Assembly (NCBI GenBank): GCA_945787595.1
Contig: CALZJV010000456.1
Location: forward strand, 1 to 6,043
DNA: 6,043 bases
DNA from: an uncultured Desulfobacterales bacterium
GTDB taxonomy: Bacteria > Desulfobacterota > Desulfobacteria > Desulfobacterales > JAFDCJ01
Direction of reading: 5' to 3'
The translations under genes and the position numbers were made by a program. Shown piece after piece: positions 1 to 5,597 of this stretch. The number at the start of each line of letters is the position of its first letter. The stretch's first letter is position 1. The notes beneath the pieces were generated by a model. That model did no database searches. It saw nothing but the letters and a program-made list of their open reading frames with translations, and had not been told where the DNA came from.

Positions 1-62
1 AGGTTTGCTTGTCAATTTGCGTCTATTCTTTAACGATTCGCACTAACCCTGCATTACGAGAA

Positions 63-95
63 AGGGCCACTTGATCTGGTGATCGAAATGGCCCT
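63..95. repeat. Imperfect hairpin with four-base loop
   Basis: AGGGCCA at 63-69 pairs perfectly with TGGCCCT at 89-95. After a C70/A88 mismatch the stem continues with 71-76 against 81-87, with G85 bulged, leaving TGGT (77-80) as the loop. That makes 13 pairs in 33 bases. On the minus strand, the direction of the operon about 240 bases upstream, the stem is followed by TTTCTC. That is too weak to call an intrinsic terminator with confidence. It could be a distant operon terminator or part of a repeat. Confidence 0.5.
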
Positions 96-132
96 GAAAA
101 TCTCTTCAAAATGTGGTGATCGCTAATCACGG

Positions 133-164
133 TCAAAAAGTGTCTGATAGACGGTGACTTTTGA
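133..164. repeat. Nested hairpin
   Basis: The outer arms TCAAAAAGT (133-141) and ACTTTTGA (157-164) pair with one base bulged. Inside them GTCT (142-145) pairs with AGAC (149-152) around a three-base loop. It lies 37 bases from the hairpin at 63-95, with a smaller one (GTGAT/ATCAC, 115-129) between. Such a series could mean a structured RNA or a decayed repeat, but A/T-rich arms also arise by chance. Confidence 0.35.
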
Positions 165-222
165 GACTGGTGGACCTGTTAGGTTGAGGTTTTCGTTTCT
201 TTACCGGGGGAAGGTCCCGCGT

Positions 223-250
223 CGGCTGGCTTGACTGGTCAGGCCAGTTG
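223..250. repeat. Near-perfect palindrome downstream of the operon
   Basis: CTGGCTTGAC (226-235) faces GTCAGGCCAG (238-247) across a two-base centre, with one T-G pair. Two further wobbles and a C-G pair extend it to 223-250. As plus-strand RNA it would fold well; as minus-strand RNA the wobbles become mismatches. No T-run follows, so it is not a standard terminator. A protein-binding site or a repeat remnant is as likely. Confidence 0.45.
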
Positions 251-335
251 AGAGTTGTGTTATAGAAAATCCCTATGTTCCTAAGCAAACTTGTGGGGCA
301 CACAGCGACCGTTCTTCTTGCCGGTGGGTGTCGTT

Positions 336-845
336 TTAGTCCGACTTGTCTTCTTCCTTCTGCTTGGATATGGTAATTATCTTGCTGTCTTCAAAGGAGA
401 CATTACATGGCAAATGGAACCTTGGTTTTGCGTTCGTAATGCCGGCAACTTCCATGCCTTGGATCACTTTACAGTCGGTTGATTTGAACAAATCGCGTAC
501 AGTTTCGGTCGCAGAATCGCAGCCCAAAACTATCACAGCATCATATTGTTTCGCATATCCCTGTAGCTTCTTGCGTCGGCCTGAAGTCCACATGCAAAGA
601 AACCATTGATGATAAAGATTGCTCTTGAACACTTTTGAGTTTACACCCTTTTCCCTCAATCGGGATTGCAACGCCCTGATGTATTGTTCGAAGGGAGGCG
701 ACTTCAGGAAGTTCCTGAAAAGTTGAATAAAGGGTTTGTTTTCTCTCACGGCCACAGTTACTGCAGGACACATATAGCAGGGAACGATCAAGACAGAGCT
801 CAGTCCTTCAACTTCAGAATCCAAATCATTAAGATGGATTGGCAT
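336..845 (-). CDS. Cysteine-containing protein of unknown function (169 aa)
   Basis: I do not recognise this protein with confidence. It has six cysteines (about residues 23, 26, 84, 109, 125 and 147). A CYMC pair follows a hydrophobic strand (residues 18-22), and an alpha/beta segment (103-118) ends a strand in LGCDS before a helix. The tail is charged and soluble, with no signal peptide or convincing membrane helix. The strand-then-GC layout and the early cysteine pair distantly recall the C-terminal domain of methylenetetrahydrofolate reductases and their MetV partners, which bind metal or Fe-S. That is a weak visual resemblance only. The start is well supported: AAGGAGGAG sits eight bases before the ATG. 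It is the last gene of the minus-strand run, 81 bases after the methyltransferase. A cofactor-binding or redox accessory role for the upstream enzymes is inference. Confidence 0.75.
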   Translation of the reverse strand: MPIHLNDLDSEVEGLSSVLIVPCYMCPAVTVAVRENKPFIQLFRNFLKSPPFEQYIRALQSRLREKGVNSKVFKSNLYHQWFLCMWTSGRRKKLQGYAKQYDAVIVLGCDSATETVRDLFKSTDCKVIQGMEVAGITNAKPRFHLPCNVSFEDSKIITISKQKEEDKSD

Positions 846-860
846 TTGTCGCTCCTCCTT
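837..860 (-). promoter_or_regulatory. Strong ribosome-binding site for the 169-aa gene
   Basis: On the minus strand AAAAGGAGGAG precedes ATG (843-845), with eight bases from GGAGG to the start codon. This is the strongest Shine-Dalgarno sequence in the operon and fixes the start. It suggests that this last gene is independently well translated although it follows an 81-base gap. Confidence 0.7.
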
Positions 861-926
861 TTATCAATGGCTGAGCATCAGCGGCGGAGCACCAGTCTGT
901 TCGGTCTTGCTTTTCGCGCTGCAAGT

Positions 927-1781
927 TTATTTTGTTGCCACGGCATAGAATTCAACGCCATGCTTTCCGGTCCCTCCCGCCAACTCCGGGGCATTTTTCC
1001 AGCCTGATTCTTCCAGGAACAGGCCAAGTTCTTCGGGTCGTATGCTCCAGATCCATGGCTCTCCAATGGCCTTCTGAAGCCACAGCATCAAACCTGACCA
1101 TCGACCGGCATCGGGCCGACCATCAGAACCGGTAGGGATATAGCTAAAGGCGATTCGACTGCCGACACCTGTAATTTCAGCAGCTTGACAAAACAAACCC
1201 CGGACCGCTTCGGGAGGCAGGTACATTACCAGACCCTCGGCAATAATGACGGTTTTGGCGCTCTGGTCCCACGATTCCTTGGCCGCCAAAACATCTACCA
1301 GTTTCCGTTTGCTAAGGTCTTCCGAGATCAGGCAGAGATTTTCCCGCTGTCCCATCGCCTCTATTCCTCGAGCCTTGAGACGAGCTGTCGCTGGATGATC
1401 AATTTCAAAAAAGTTCACGCCAGAGAACTCCGGCCCCAACCGCCACCCCATCGTGTCATAACCGGCCCCAAGAACAAGGATCTGGGTCGCTCCGGCACCA
1501 ATACCATCTCTTACCTGGCGCTCGCAGAATGCCTTTCTGTGAGCAAAGGCCTCAAACTGACCGGGCAGCATCCAATCGAACGCCTCGTAAACCGAGACCA
1601 TTCGTTGGGAACGGGACCATCGTGCAGTTCTTGCTCCAACCGCACCGGAAGCAACGAGCAATTTCTCCGTAGCGTCGACAATCCCGGGAGGAAGAATTAG
1701 GTCCATCCCCGGTTTCGCCCCCAAGGTAACAACACTCAGGGCAACCTTGTACGCCGTTCTGCTCGGTTTGTCTTTGCGCAT
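927..1781 (-). CDS. Class I SAM-dependent methyltransferase, leucine carboxyl methyltransferase (LCM) type
   Basis: This 284-residue protein is predicted to transfer a methyl group from S-adenosylmethionine to a small-molecule or protein carboxyl or hydroxyl group. Motif I is ILVLGAGYDT (101-110), typical of the LCM/PPM1 and bacterial TIGR00027-like group. FEIDHP (125-130) supplies the acidic residue that binds the SAM ribose, and AEGLVMYLPP (181-190) is the family's motif IV-like segment. SRIAFSYI (208-215) is the following strand. Length and motif order fit a complete enzyme, and it should be cytoplasmic. The ATG is preceded by GAAGGAGA about five bases upstream. It lies 43 bases after the ATC-hydrolase-like gene and 81 before the cysteine-containing gene. 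Bacterial members of this family mostly have unknown substrates, often in secondary metabolism. The fold is secure; the substrate is not. Confidence 0.9.
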   Translation of the reverse strand: MRKDKPSRTAYKVALSVVTLGAKPGMDLILPPGIVDATEKLLVASGAVGARTARWSRSQRMVSVYEAFDWMLPGQFEAFAHRKAFCERQVRDGIGAGATQILVLGAGYDTMGWRLGPEFSGVNFFEIDHPATARLKARGIEAMGQRENLCLISEDLSKRKLVDVLAAKESWDQSAKTVIIAEGLVMYLPPEAVRGLFCQAAEITGVGSRIAFSYIPTGSDGRPDAGRWSGLMLWLQKAIGEPWIWSIRPEELGLFLEESGWKNAPELAGGTGKHGVEFYAVATK

Positions 1782-1824
1782 AGAATCTCCTTCGAAACAG
1801 AATATCTAAGCTTAGCCACGGCGG

Positions 1825-2586
1825 TCAGTCGTTCGCTGCAGCGCCTTGTTCGGCCTCCTTCTTGCGTATTTTTTCGATCGACTCTTGCACTTCAGGCATT
1901 TTCGAGGAAATCTGTGTTGCCGCCCCTTTCTTAAACCGGAAATCACAATGAGAACAGCCGTCGGCTAGTGTTTGCGTACGGATAAGACCCCACCCCATGG
2001 CCTCGCTCAAGGCGATGTCTGACATGCAGATGTACGGAGCAAACTCCTCTCCTCCATGTTTTTTCACAAAGGTGAGATTACCGCATTGAAGGTAATTAGC
2101 ACCAAAGTCGAATTCGCTTTCCCCGCCAATGAGATACTCGACCTCAAAGTCGCCGAACCGAACCTTTTGTTGTTGCCTGGCTCGCCTCGCGATAATCTTC
2201 CTCACCAGTTGGGAAAACATGAAACGCCGCAGCAGCCACCGCTTCCATGAGGGACTCTCCGCTAGTCTGAAGCGAAGCGCCTCGTGGCACAGTTCCCATG
2301 CCTCTGCTGGCGGCTTGGCGTGTTTTTTCATCGTCTTATAGACCGCGAGTTCCTGGGCGGTGATGAGCAGAAAACGATTGAGTAGTCTGGCGCGCGCTCC
2401 TTTAATGTAGGGGATCTCCGGAATGAGCTGCTCATACTCCCGGCGGGCCTCTCTTTGCAACGTGCCGGCCAATTCCTTGCCATAGCGTACGATAAGCGAG
2501 GTTTTTATCAGCCCAGAGGTACGATCAAAGTCCTTCAGGAGCTTGCCCTGGTGCGCTCGATAATAGCCCTTTACTTGACTTGGCAT
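1825..2586 (-). CDS. L-2-amino-thiazoline-4-carboxylate hydrolase (ATC hydrolase) family protein
   Basis: This 253-residue soluble protein resembles the family named for the pseudomonad enzyme that opens 2-amino-thiazoline-4-carboxylate on the route to L-cysteine. The N-terminal half (1-140) is helical and very basic (RRFMFSQLVRKIIARRARQQQK, split 120-141). The C-terminal half holds the recognisable part: FDFGANYLQCG (159-169), PYICMSD (184-190) and GCSHCDFRFKKG (210-221), where the CDFRF-type motif is the family hallmark. Cysteines at 168, 187, 211 and 214 are candidate catalytic or metal-binding residues. ATG is preceded by AAGGGGG at about five bases. It starts 28 bases after the dehydrogenase stop, so the two are probably co-transcribed. 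Most family members have no tested function, and in anaerobes they occur in varied contexts, so actual ATC hydrolysis should not be assumed. Confidence 0.78.
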   Translation of the reverse strand: MPSQVKGYYRAHQGKLLKDFDRTSGLIKTSLIVRYGKELAGTLQREARREYEQLIPEIPYIKGARARLLNRFLLITAQELAVYKTMKKHAKPPAEAWELCHEALRFRLAESPSWKRWLLRRFMFSQLVRKIIARRARQQQKVRFGDFEVEYLIGGESEFDFGANYLQCGNLTFVKKHGGEEFAPYICMSDIALSEAMGWGLIRTQTLADGCSHCDFRFKKGAATQISSKMPEVQESIEKIRKKEAEQGAAAND

Positions 2587-2614
2587 TCCATCCCCCTTGA
2601 ATTTGTCGCGTTCT

Positions 2615-3637
2615 TTATCGGTTGTGGCCCATGGTTATGACGACTTTTCCTTTGACCTGTCCCTCTTTCAGATAACGGATGGCCTCGGGGACCTCGCTCA
2701 ACGAAAAGGTTCTGTCGATCACCGGCGTGATCTTCCCCGCGGCAAGGAACTCTTTCAGGATCGCCATGGAGTCTTTCTTCCCTGGCATTGAAAAATTCAT
2801 ATTCCGCAGCTGATTCACGAACGACGCCATCAACATCAATTTAAAAAAACGGGGCAGGAGGCCTAGCCAACGGTGCATCCCCTTGCCATAATTGTCGTGC
2901 CCGATGAGCACATAGGTTCCTTGAGGCTTAAGTGCGTGTCTGCAGTCTGATAAGGAATGGTTCCCCGGAATATCAAAAATGAGATCGTAGCGCTCACCAC
3001 TTTGGGTGAAGTCTTCCTGGGTGTAATCAATGACCTGGTCCGCACCGAGCGATCGGAGTATGTCCATTTTGCTCGTGTGGTCCACGCCGCTCACTTCTGC
3101 TCCAAACGCCTTGGTCAGCTGCACGGCGAAGGCACCCACACCTCCTGCCGCGCCGTTGATCAAAACCTTTTGGCCCGCCTGGACCAGTGCCCCATCGCGA
3201 AGATTCCAGAGTGCGATTAATCCGGAGGTCGGTACCGCCGCGGCCTGTTCAAAGGTTATGCCTGCCGGCTTTAGTGCCAGTGCCTCTTCAGGAGCAGAGA
3301 CATACTCGGCATAGGCCCCGCCGTTGATCCACTGATGGCCACTGATGGTCTCGCCAAACACCTCATCACCTGGTTTAAACCGTGTCACCTTCTGGCCGAC
3401 CATTTCAACAAGCCCCGCCACATCCGTCCCCGGAATAGGGTTCTTTGGTTTGAGCAGCCCGGCCCCCATGAGGCGAAGGACATACGGCAGGCCACTCATG
3501 ACGTGCCAGACATCTGGATGGACGGAAGCCGCATGAACATTTATCAGTACTTCATCGTCCTTGGGAGTTGGCTTTTCTACCTCTTTTAGCTCAAGAACAT
3601 CTGGTGGTCCGTATTTAGTGTGTGTAATCGCTTTCAT
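2615..3637 (-). CDS. NAD(P)-dependent medium-chain dehydrogenase, quinone oxidoreductase type (zinc-free)
   Basis: This 340-residue protein of the medium-chain dehydrogenase/reductase superfamily probably reduces an enone, quinone or carbonyl using NAD(P)H in the cytoplasm. The GroES-like domain spans about 1-125 (LELKEVEKPTPKDDEVLI, PIPGTDVAGLV, FKPGDEVFGE). The Rossmann nucleotide loop is VLINGAAGGVGAFAVQ (158-173), followed by GVDHTSK (184-190) and SLGADQVIDY (196-205). It ends in GKVVITMG as family members do. The catalytic cysteine/histidine zinc ligands and the structural zinc cysteine lobe of alcohol dehydrogenases are absent, which points to the quinone-oxidoreductase branch. A GTG start at 3697 is possible, but the ATG at 3637 is preferred: GAGGAA lies about six bases upstream and the family's MKAI-type N-terminus begins there. 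It heads the four-gene run, after a 266-base gap. Confidence 0.9.
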   Translation of the reverse strand: MKAITHTKYGPPDVLELKEVEKPTPKDDEVLINVHAASVHPDVWHVMSGLPYVLRLMGAGLLKPKNPIPGTDVAGLVEMVGQKVTRFKPGDEVFGETISGHQWINGGAYAEYVSAPEEALALKPAGITFEQAAAVPTSGLIALWNLRDGALVQAGQKVLINGAAGGVGAFAVQLTKAFGAEVSGVDHTSKMDILRSLGADQVIDYTQEDFTQSGERYDLIFDIPGNHSLSDCRHALKPQGTYVLIGHDNYGKGMHRWLGLLPRFFKLMLMASFVNQLRNMNFSMPGKKDSMAILKEFLAAGKITPVIDRTFSLSEVPEAIRYLKEGQVKGKVVITMGHNR

Positions 3638-3662
3638 AAGTATTCCTCGAAGATTACTTCGA
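3638..3662 (-). promoter_or_regulatory. Palindrome and ribosome-binding region of the dehydrogenase gene
   Basis: TCGAAG (3647-3652) and CTTCGA (3657-3662) form a perfect 6+6 inverted repeat around ATTA. The Shine-Dalgarno GAGGAA (minus strand, 3648-3643) overlaps the arm nearer the start codon by two bases. In RNA this hairpin would sit directly against the ribosome-binding site; in DNA it would be a dyad operator just upstream of the gene. Either way it could control the operon, but no regulator gene is in the window. Confidence 0.5.
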
Positions 3663-3713
3663 TTCGACCATTTCCAGAATTGTTTGCGACAACGCACCCT
3701 GCAAGCTTGTAAA

Positions 3714-3845
3714 ATTTAACGCCCAAGCTCACCTGCCGCCAACATTACGGACCAAAGAGCTTGGGGGAACCGCCATCCTTGAGGCGGGACACTGCGTCTG
3801 AGAACCCGCCGCGCTGTTGGCGGTCAGGTGCAGCGACGGTTATGC
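3714..3845 (-). other. attC-like recombination site (imperfect palindrome)
   Basis: Read on the minus strand the element begins GCATAAC and ends GTTAAAT. The latter fits the integron R' core GTTRRRY exactly; the former fits RYYYAAC with one mismatch. The arms fold into 22 pairs: 3717-3720 with 3839-3842, an unpaired spacer, 3727-3729 with 3832-3834, 3730-3735 with 3825-3830, and 3736-3744 with 3815-3823. C3831 and T3824 are extrahelical on the same arm. Paired R box, unpaired central spacer, paired L box and single extrahelical bases on one side are the known attC architecture. The 70-base interior has its own hairpin (3770-3774/3783-3787). The site lies 58 bases after the flavoprotein stop, in the cassette orientation. 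No integrase and no second site were found, so a dispersed repeat with similar form remains possible. Confidence 0.6.
3722..3765. repeat. Nine-base perfect inverted repeat overlapping the attC-like site
   Basis: CCCAAGCTC (3722-3730) is the exact reverse complement of GAGCTTGGG (3757-3765). This hairpin would use bases that also pair in the long attC-like fold, so the two structures compete. It could act as a transcription attenuator between the flavoprotein gene and the dehydrogenase operon, or be coincidental internal symmetry of the element. Confidence 0.45.
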
Positions 3846-3903
3846 GGCCACAGCCCACATAACGTTTACGCGGTTGCCTTCTTACTCATATTCTCGTCGG
3901 GCA

Positions 3904-5343
3904 TCAGCTCGAAATCTCTTCCCCTTCCCCCAACCGGCCACGTCGAAGGTACGCGGCCAGACGCTCCTCTCGCGCTTTTGCGATCCGCGCTTGTTGCGTC
4001 GCCATCAACCATTGCTCCAGTTTCTTGCTCTTGAAGAGCAGCCGCATGAGCGCGTTCACCCCGCCTGGGGATGGGGCATCAAACATCCGATGCTCTTTAT
4101 GGAACCTGTAATCCGCCCGGAGTACCATCCCGCTTGTCGCTACCAAGTCGCGGAACGTCCAGGTGATGCCACGGACGCCGAACCGGTCGGCAATCTGCCA
4201 TTTCTCGTCGAGCGCCCGGTCCAGGTCTTCGACCGTCCGGCGCACGGTGGCGGCAAAGACAGGGGCCTCCGCCGCGCTTTGGGTCAGCGCGGCGATGCAG
4301 CGCGTGCCGTACTTGTTCAGGACATTCCGCAAGTACCAGGCGGCCTCTGCCTCCAGCGGCCCGCCGCCGGTGGCGACTACGAAGCCATACTTGCCCTTCA
4401 GCGAGGGGCGATGGTTGATGCCCCAGCAGCGGTCGAGAAAAGCCTTCAGGTGACAGTCCACCATCCCGGAGGCACAGGTGCCGACGAACACGATGCCATC
4501 GACCTGGTGCAGGTGCTGCTTGATCGCCTCGTACTCGTCCTTGAGGACACAAACTCCATCCTCGTGGAAGTCGCAGAGGTAACATCCCACACAGGGGCCA
4601 ACCTGGCGGTCTTGCAGCTCGATCACCTCCACGCTGTTCCGGGAATAGCGGCGGATAGATTCTATGACCGAGGCATTGGCCGAATCTTCCGACAGGCGAT
4701 TGCCGGTTAGAACCAGGATCGTTTTGTCGCCGGTTTTCGGCACCGGGGGATCGTCCACGGCAAACCCTGGACCCCGGTACGTGGGCGAGAGATACCTGCG
4801 CTCCACCGGCGGATAGTGTCTGGCGGGCACGTACCCGTCGGCAAGCGTACGGTTGAGCTGCCCGGCCAGGATGCGGCAACTGTCCTCCGTCACTTCTTCG
4901 TCCACGTAGCCAAAGAAGGGATTGCCCACGGCAGAAACATCCCCGGCGTAGCTAAAGCCCAATTGCTCGCTGACAAAGCGCATGCGGTCGAGGATGAAAT
5001 CGTCGTGGACGCGAACCGATGTCAGCACTGCCGCCGCGAGCTTGCCGCTGAAGTCATATCCCTGCGCAAACAGCTTGTCGAGGAGATACTGCATCTGTAC
5101 CGGAACGAACAAAATCCATGCGCCGAAGGTCCAGACGAGAGCGTCGGCCGTCTGCATCTTTTCCACAATCTTCAAGAAAGCTGGCTCGGCTCCGCTGGGG
5201 TCGGTGGACAGCTTGGCCTTGGCCACGTCTACAAATTCGTAGTCGTAATCGAGGAAGCGGGCCAGGTACTTCGCCGTGCACAGGCTGGCGCTTCGTTTAC
5301 GGCGGGGGCTGCCGCATAGAAAGAGTACTTTCTTCATCGTCAT
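3904..5343 (-). CDS. Tandem flavodoxin-like FMN reductase with a four-cysteine (Isf-type) cluster
   Basis: This 479-residue soluble protein is probably an electron carrier or NAD(P)H-dependent FMN reductase. Two flavodoxin-like domains are fused. Domain 1 (4-175) has the FMN phosphate loop GSPRRKRSAS (11-20) and WTFGAWILFVPVQMQYLLDKLF split over 71-92. Domain 2 (206-370) has the loop TGNRLSEDSANAS (213-225) and the matching FVGTCASGMVDCHLKAFLDR region (286-305). Only domain 2 carries the cysteines C251, C254, C257 and C265, spaced CX2CX2CX7C, as in iron-sulfur flavoproteins where a 4Fe-4S cluster passes electrons to FMN. A basic helical tail follows (380-479). ATG at 5343 is preferred because AAGAAGGA lies seven bases upstream. 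An ATG six bases inside and a TTG at 5394 (496 aa) are alternatives. The fold is secure; partner and substrate are unknown. Confidence 0.87.
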   Translation of the reverse strand: MTMKKVLFLCGSPRRKRSASLCTAKYLARFLDYDYEFVDVAKAKLSTDPSGAEPAFLKIVEKMQTADALVWTFGAWILFVPVQMQYLLDKLFAQGYDFSGKLAAAVLTSVRVHDDFILDRMRFVSEQLGFSYAGDVSAVGNPFFGYVDEEVTEDSCRILAGQLNRTLADGYVPARHYPPVERRYLSPTYRGPGFAVDDPPVPKTGDKTILVLTGNRLSEDSANASVIESIRRYSRNSVEVIELQDRQVGPCVGCYLCDFHEDGVCVLKDEYEAIKQHLHQVDGIVFVGTCASGMVDCHLKAFLDRCWGINHRPSLKGKYGFVVATGGGPLEAEAAWYLRNVLNKYGTRCIAALTQSAAEAPVFAATVRRTVEDLDRALDEKWQIADRFGVRGITWTFRDLVATSGMVLRADYRFHKEHRMFDAPSPGGVNALMRLLFKSKKLEQWLMATQQARIAKAREERLAAYLRRGRLGEGEEISS

Positions 5344-5390
5344 TGTCTTATCCTTCTTACATTTGATGGAAAATCGACTAATACTGTGGT

Positions 5391-5408
5391 TCAATTGTCA
5401 ACTTTCAT
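5391..5408 (-). CDS. Possible leader mini-ORF (MKVDN)
   Basis: In the predicted leader of the flavoprotein gene, ATG at 5406-5408 opens a five-codon frame, MKVDN, closed by TGA at 5391-5393. A strong Shine-Dalgarno GAGAGGAGG ends five bases before it, better than that of the main gene. The TGA overlaps a TTG codon (5392-5394) that opens the longer flavoprotein frame. Translation of the mini-ORF could therefore couple to, or compete with, the downstream gene. Such a short ORF could be chance; the ribosome-binding site is what makes it notable. Confidence 0.35.
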   Translation of the reverse strand: MKVDN

Positions 5409-5461
5409 ACACGCCTCCTCTCGTCTTGGCCGCACAACCAATTATTAAGTAGTTTTTATAG

Positions 5462-5489
5462 AATTTATCCGCCTTTTGCCTCCTGTCAA
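5462..5489 (-). promoter_or_regulatory. Sigma70-type promoter for the flavoprotein gene
   Basis: On the minus strand a perfect -35 box TTGACA (5484-5489) is followed after 16 bases by TAAATT (5462-5467), which matches four of six positions of the -10 consensus. Transcription would start near 5455, giving a leader of about 112 bases before the ATG at 5343. A second TTGACA lies at 5396-5401, inside the mini-ORF, but has no acceptable -10 at the right distance. Confidence 0.5.
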
Positions 5490-5508
5490 TGGTTGGGTTT
5501 TTTTAACG

Positions 5509-5572
5509 TTAGCACAATAGCTTGGAATAATTTATGTTTTCAGTTGGATAACACTCCAAATTGTGTGCTTAA
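5509..5572. repeat. Imperfect inverted repeat upstream of the flavoprotein promoter
   Basis: TTAGCACAAT (5509-5518) pairs with ATTGTGTGCTTAA (5560-5572) with two single-base bulges. The stem continues with TTGG (5522-5525) against CCAA (5556-5559). The two bulges lie on one arm about six bases apart, as in attC sites, but the ends do not match the RYYYAAC/GTTRRRY cores. It begins 20 bases beyond the -35 box. A regulator site, a mobile-element end or a decayed recombination site are all possible. Confidence 0.4.
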
Positions 5573-5588
5573 ATAGAAATTGGATAAC
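5522..5588 (+). repeat. Short direct repeats TTGGATAAC
   Basis: TTGGATAAC occurs exactly at 5544-5552 and 5580-5588, and a variant TTGGAATAA at 5522-5530. The spacings are 22 and 36 bases. They overlap the inverted repeat and lie upstream of the flavoprotein promoter. They might be a regulator's binding sites, though the A/T-rich unit makes chance recurrence plausible. Confidence 0.3.
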
Positions 5589-5597
5589 TTCCCATGC

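Larger units (their letters stand above)
1..335. other. Gene-free flank with several hairpins
   Basis: No open frame here has both a start codon and a ribosome-binding site. The stretch lies downstream of the last minus-strand gene (stop at 336-338). Hairpins seen by eye are 63-95 (13 pairs with a four-base loop), 133-164 (nested) and 223-250 (long stem with wobbles), plus small ones at 115-129 and 174-184. None is followed by a clear T-run on either strand, so no standard intrinsic terminator can be called for the operon. A minus-strand frame without ATG is open for about 52 codons across the 63-164 hairpins. It reads like protein in places but has no start signal. The region may be a decayed or dispersed repeat, or a structured RNA. 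Confidence 0.5.

Noticed and set aside
20..190. Second attC-like site around ACCTAAC (minus strand, 187-181)
   Set aside because: ACCTAAC fits RYYYAAC, but no partner GTTRRRY with complementary flanking arms was found; GTTAGTG and GTTAAAG nearby do not pair with it.
291..1007. Plus-strand frames at 291-482, 346-609 and 666-1007
   Set aside because: All are antisense to the 169-residue gene, which has a strong Shine-Dalgarno sequence; none has its own.
1185..1700. Plus-strand 171-codon open frame
   Set aside because: It lies antisense to the methyltransferase across its SAM-binding motifs and shows no family features.
2615..3697. GTG start at 3697 for the dehydrogenase
   Set aside because: The extra 20 residues do not resemble the family's N-terminus, while ATG at 3637 has a good ribosome-binding site and starts the conserved domain.
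3817..4710. Plus-strand 297-codon open frame
   Set aside because: It is antisense to the tandem flavoprotein gene, whose motifs are clear. Its translation has low-complexity composition and no recognisable domain or ribosome-binding site.
4097..4879. Minus-strand 260-codon frame inside the flavoprotein gene
   Set aside because: It is a shifted-frame shadow in a G+C-rich coding stretch, arginine- and proline-rich with no motifs.
5435..5504. Plus-strand terminator ending in the T-run at 5498-5504
   Set aside because: The possible stem (CAACCA..TT with AATGGTTG) has a loop of about 45 bases and a bulge, and no plus-strand gene lies upstream.
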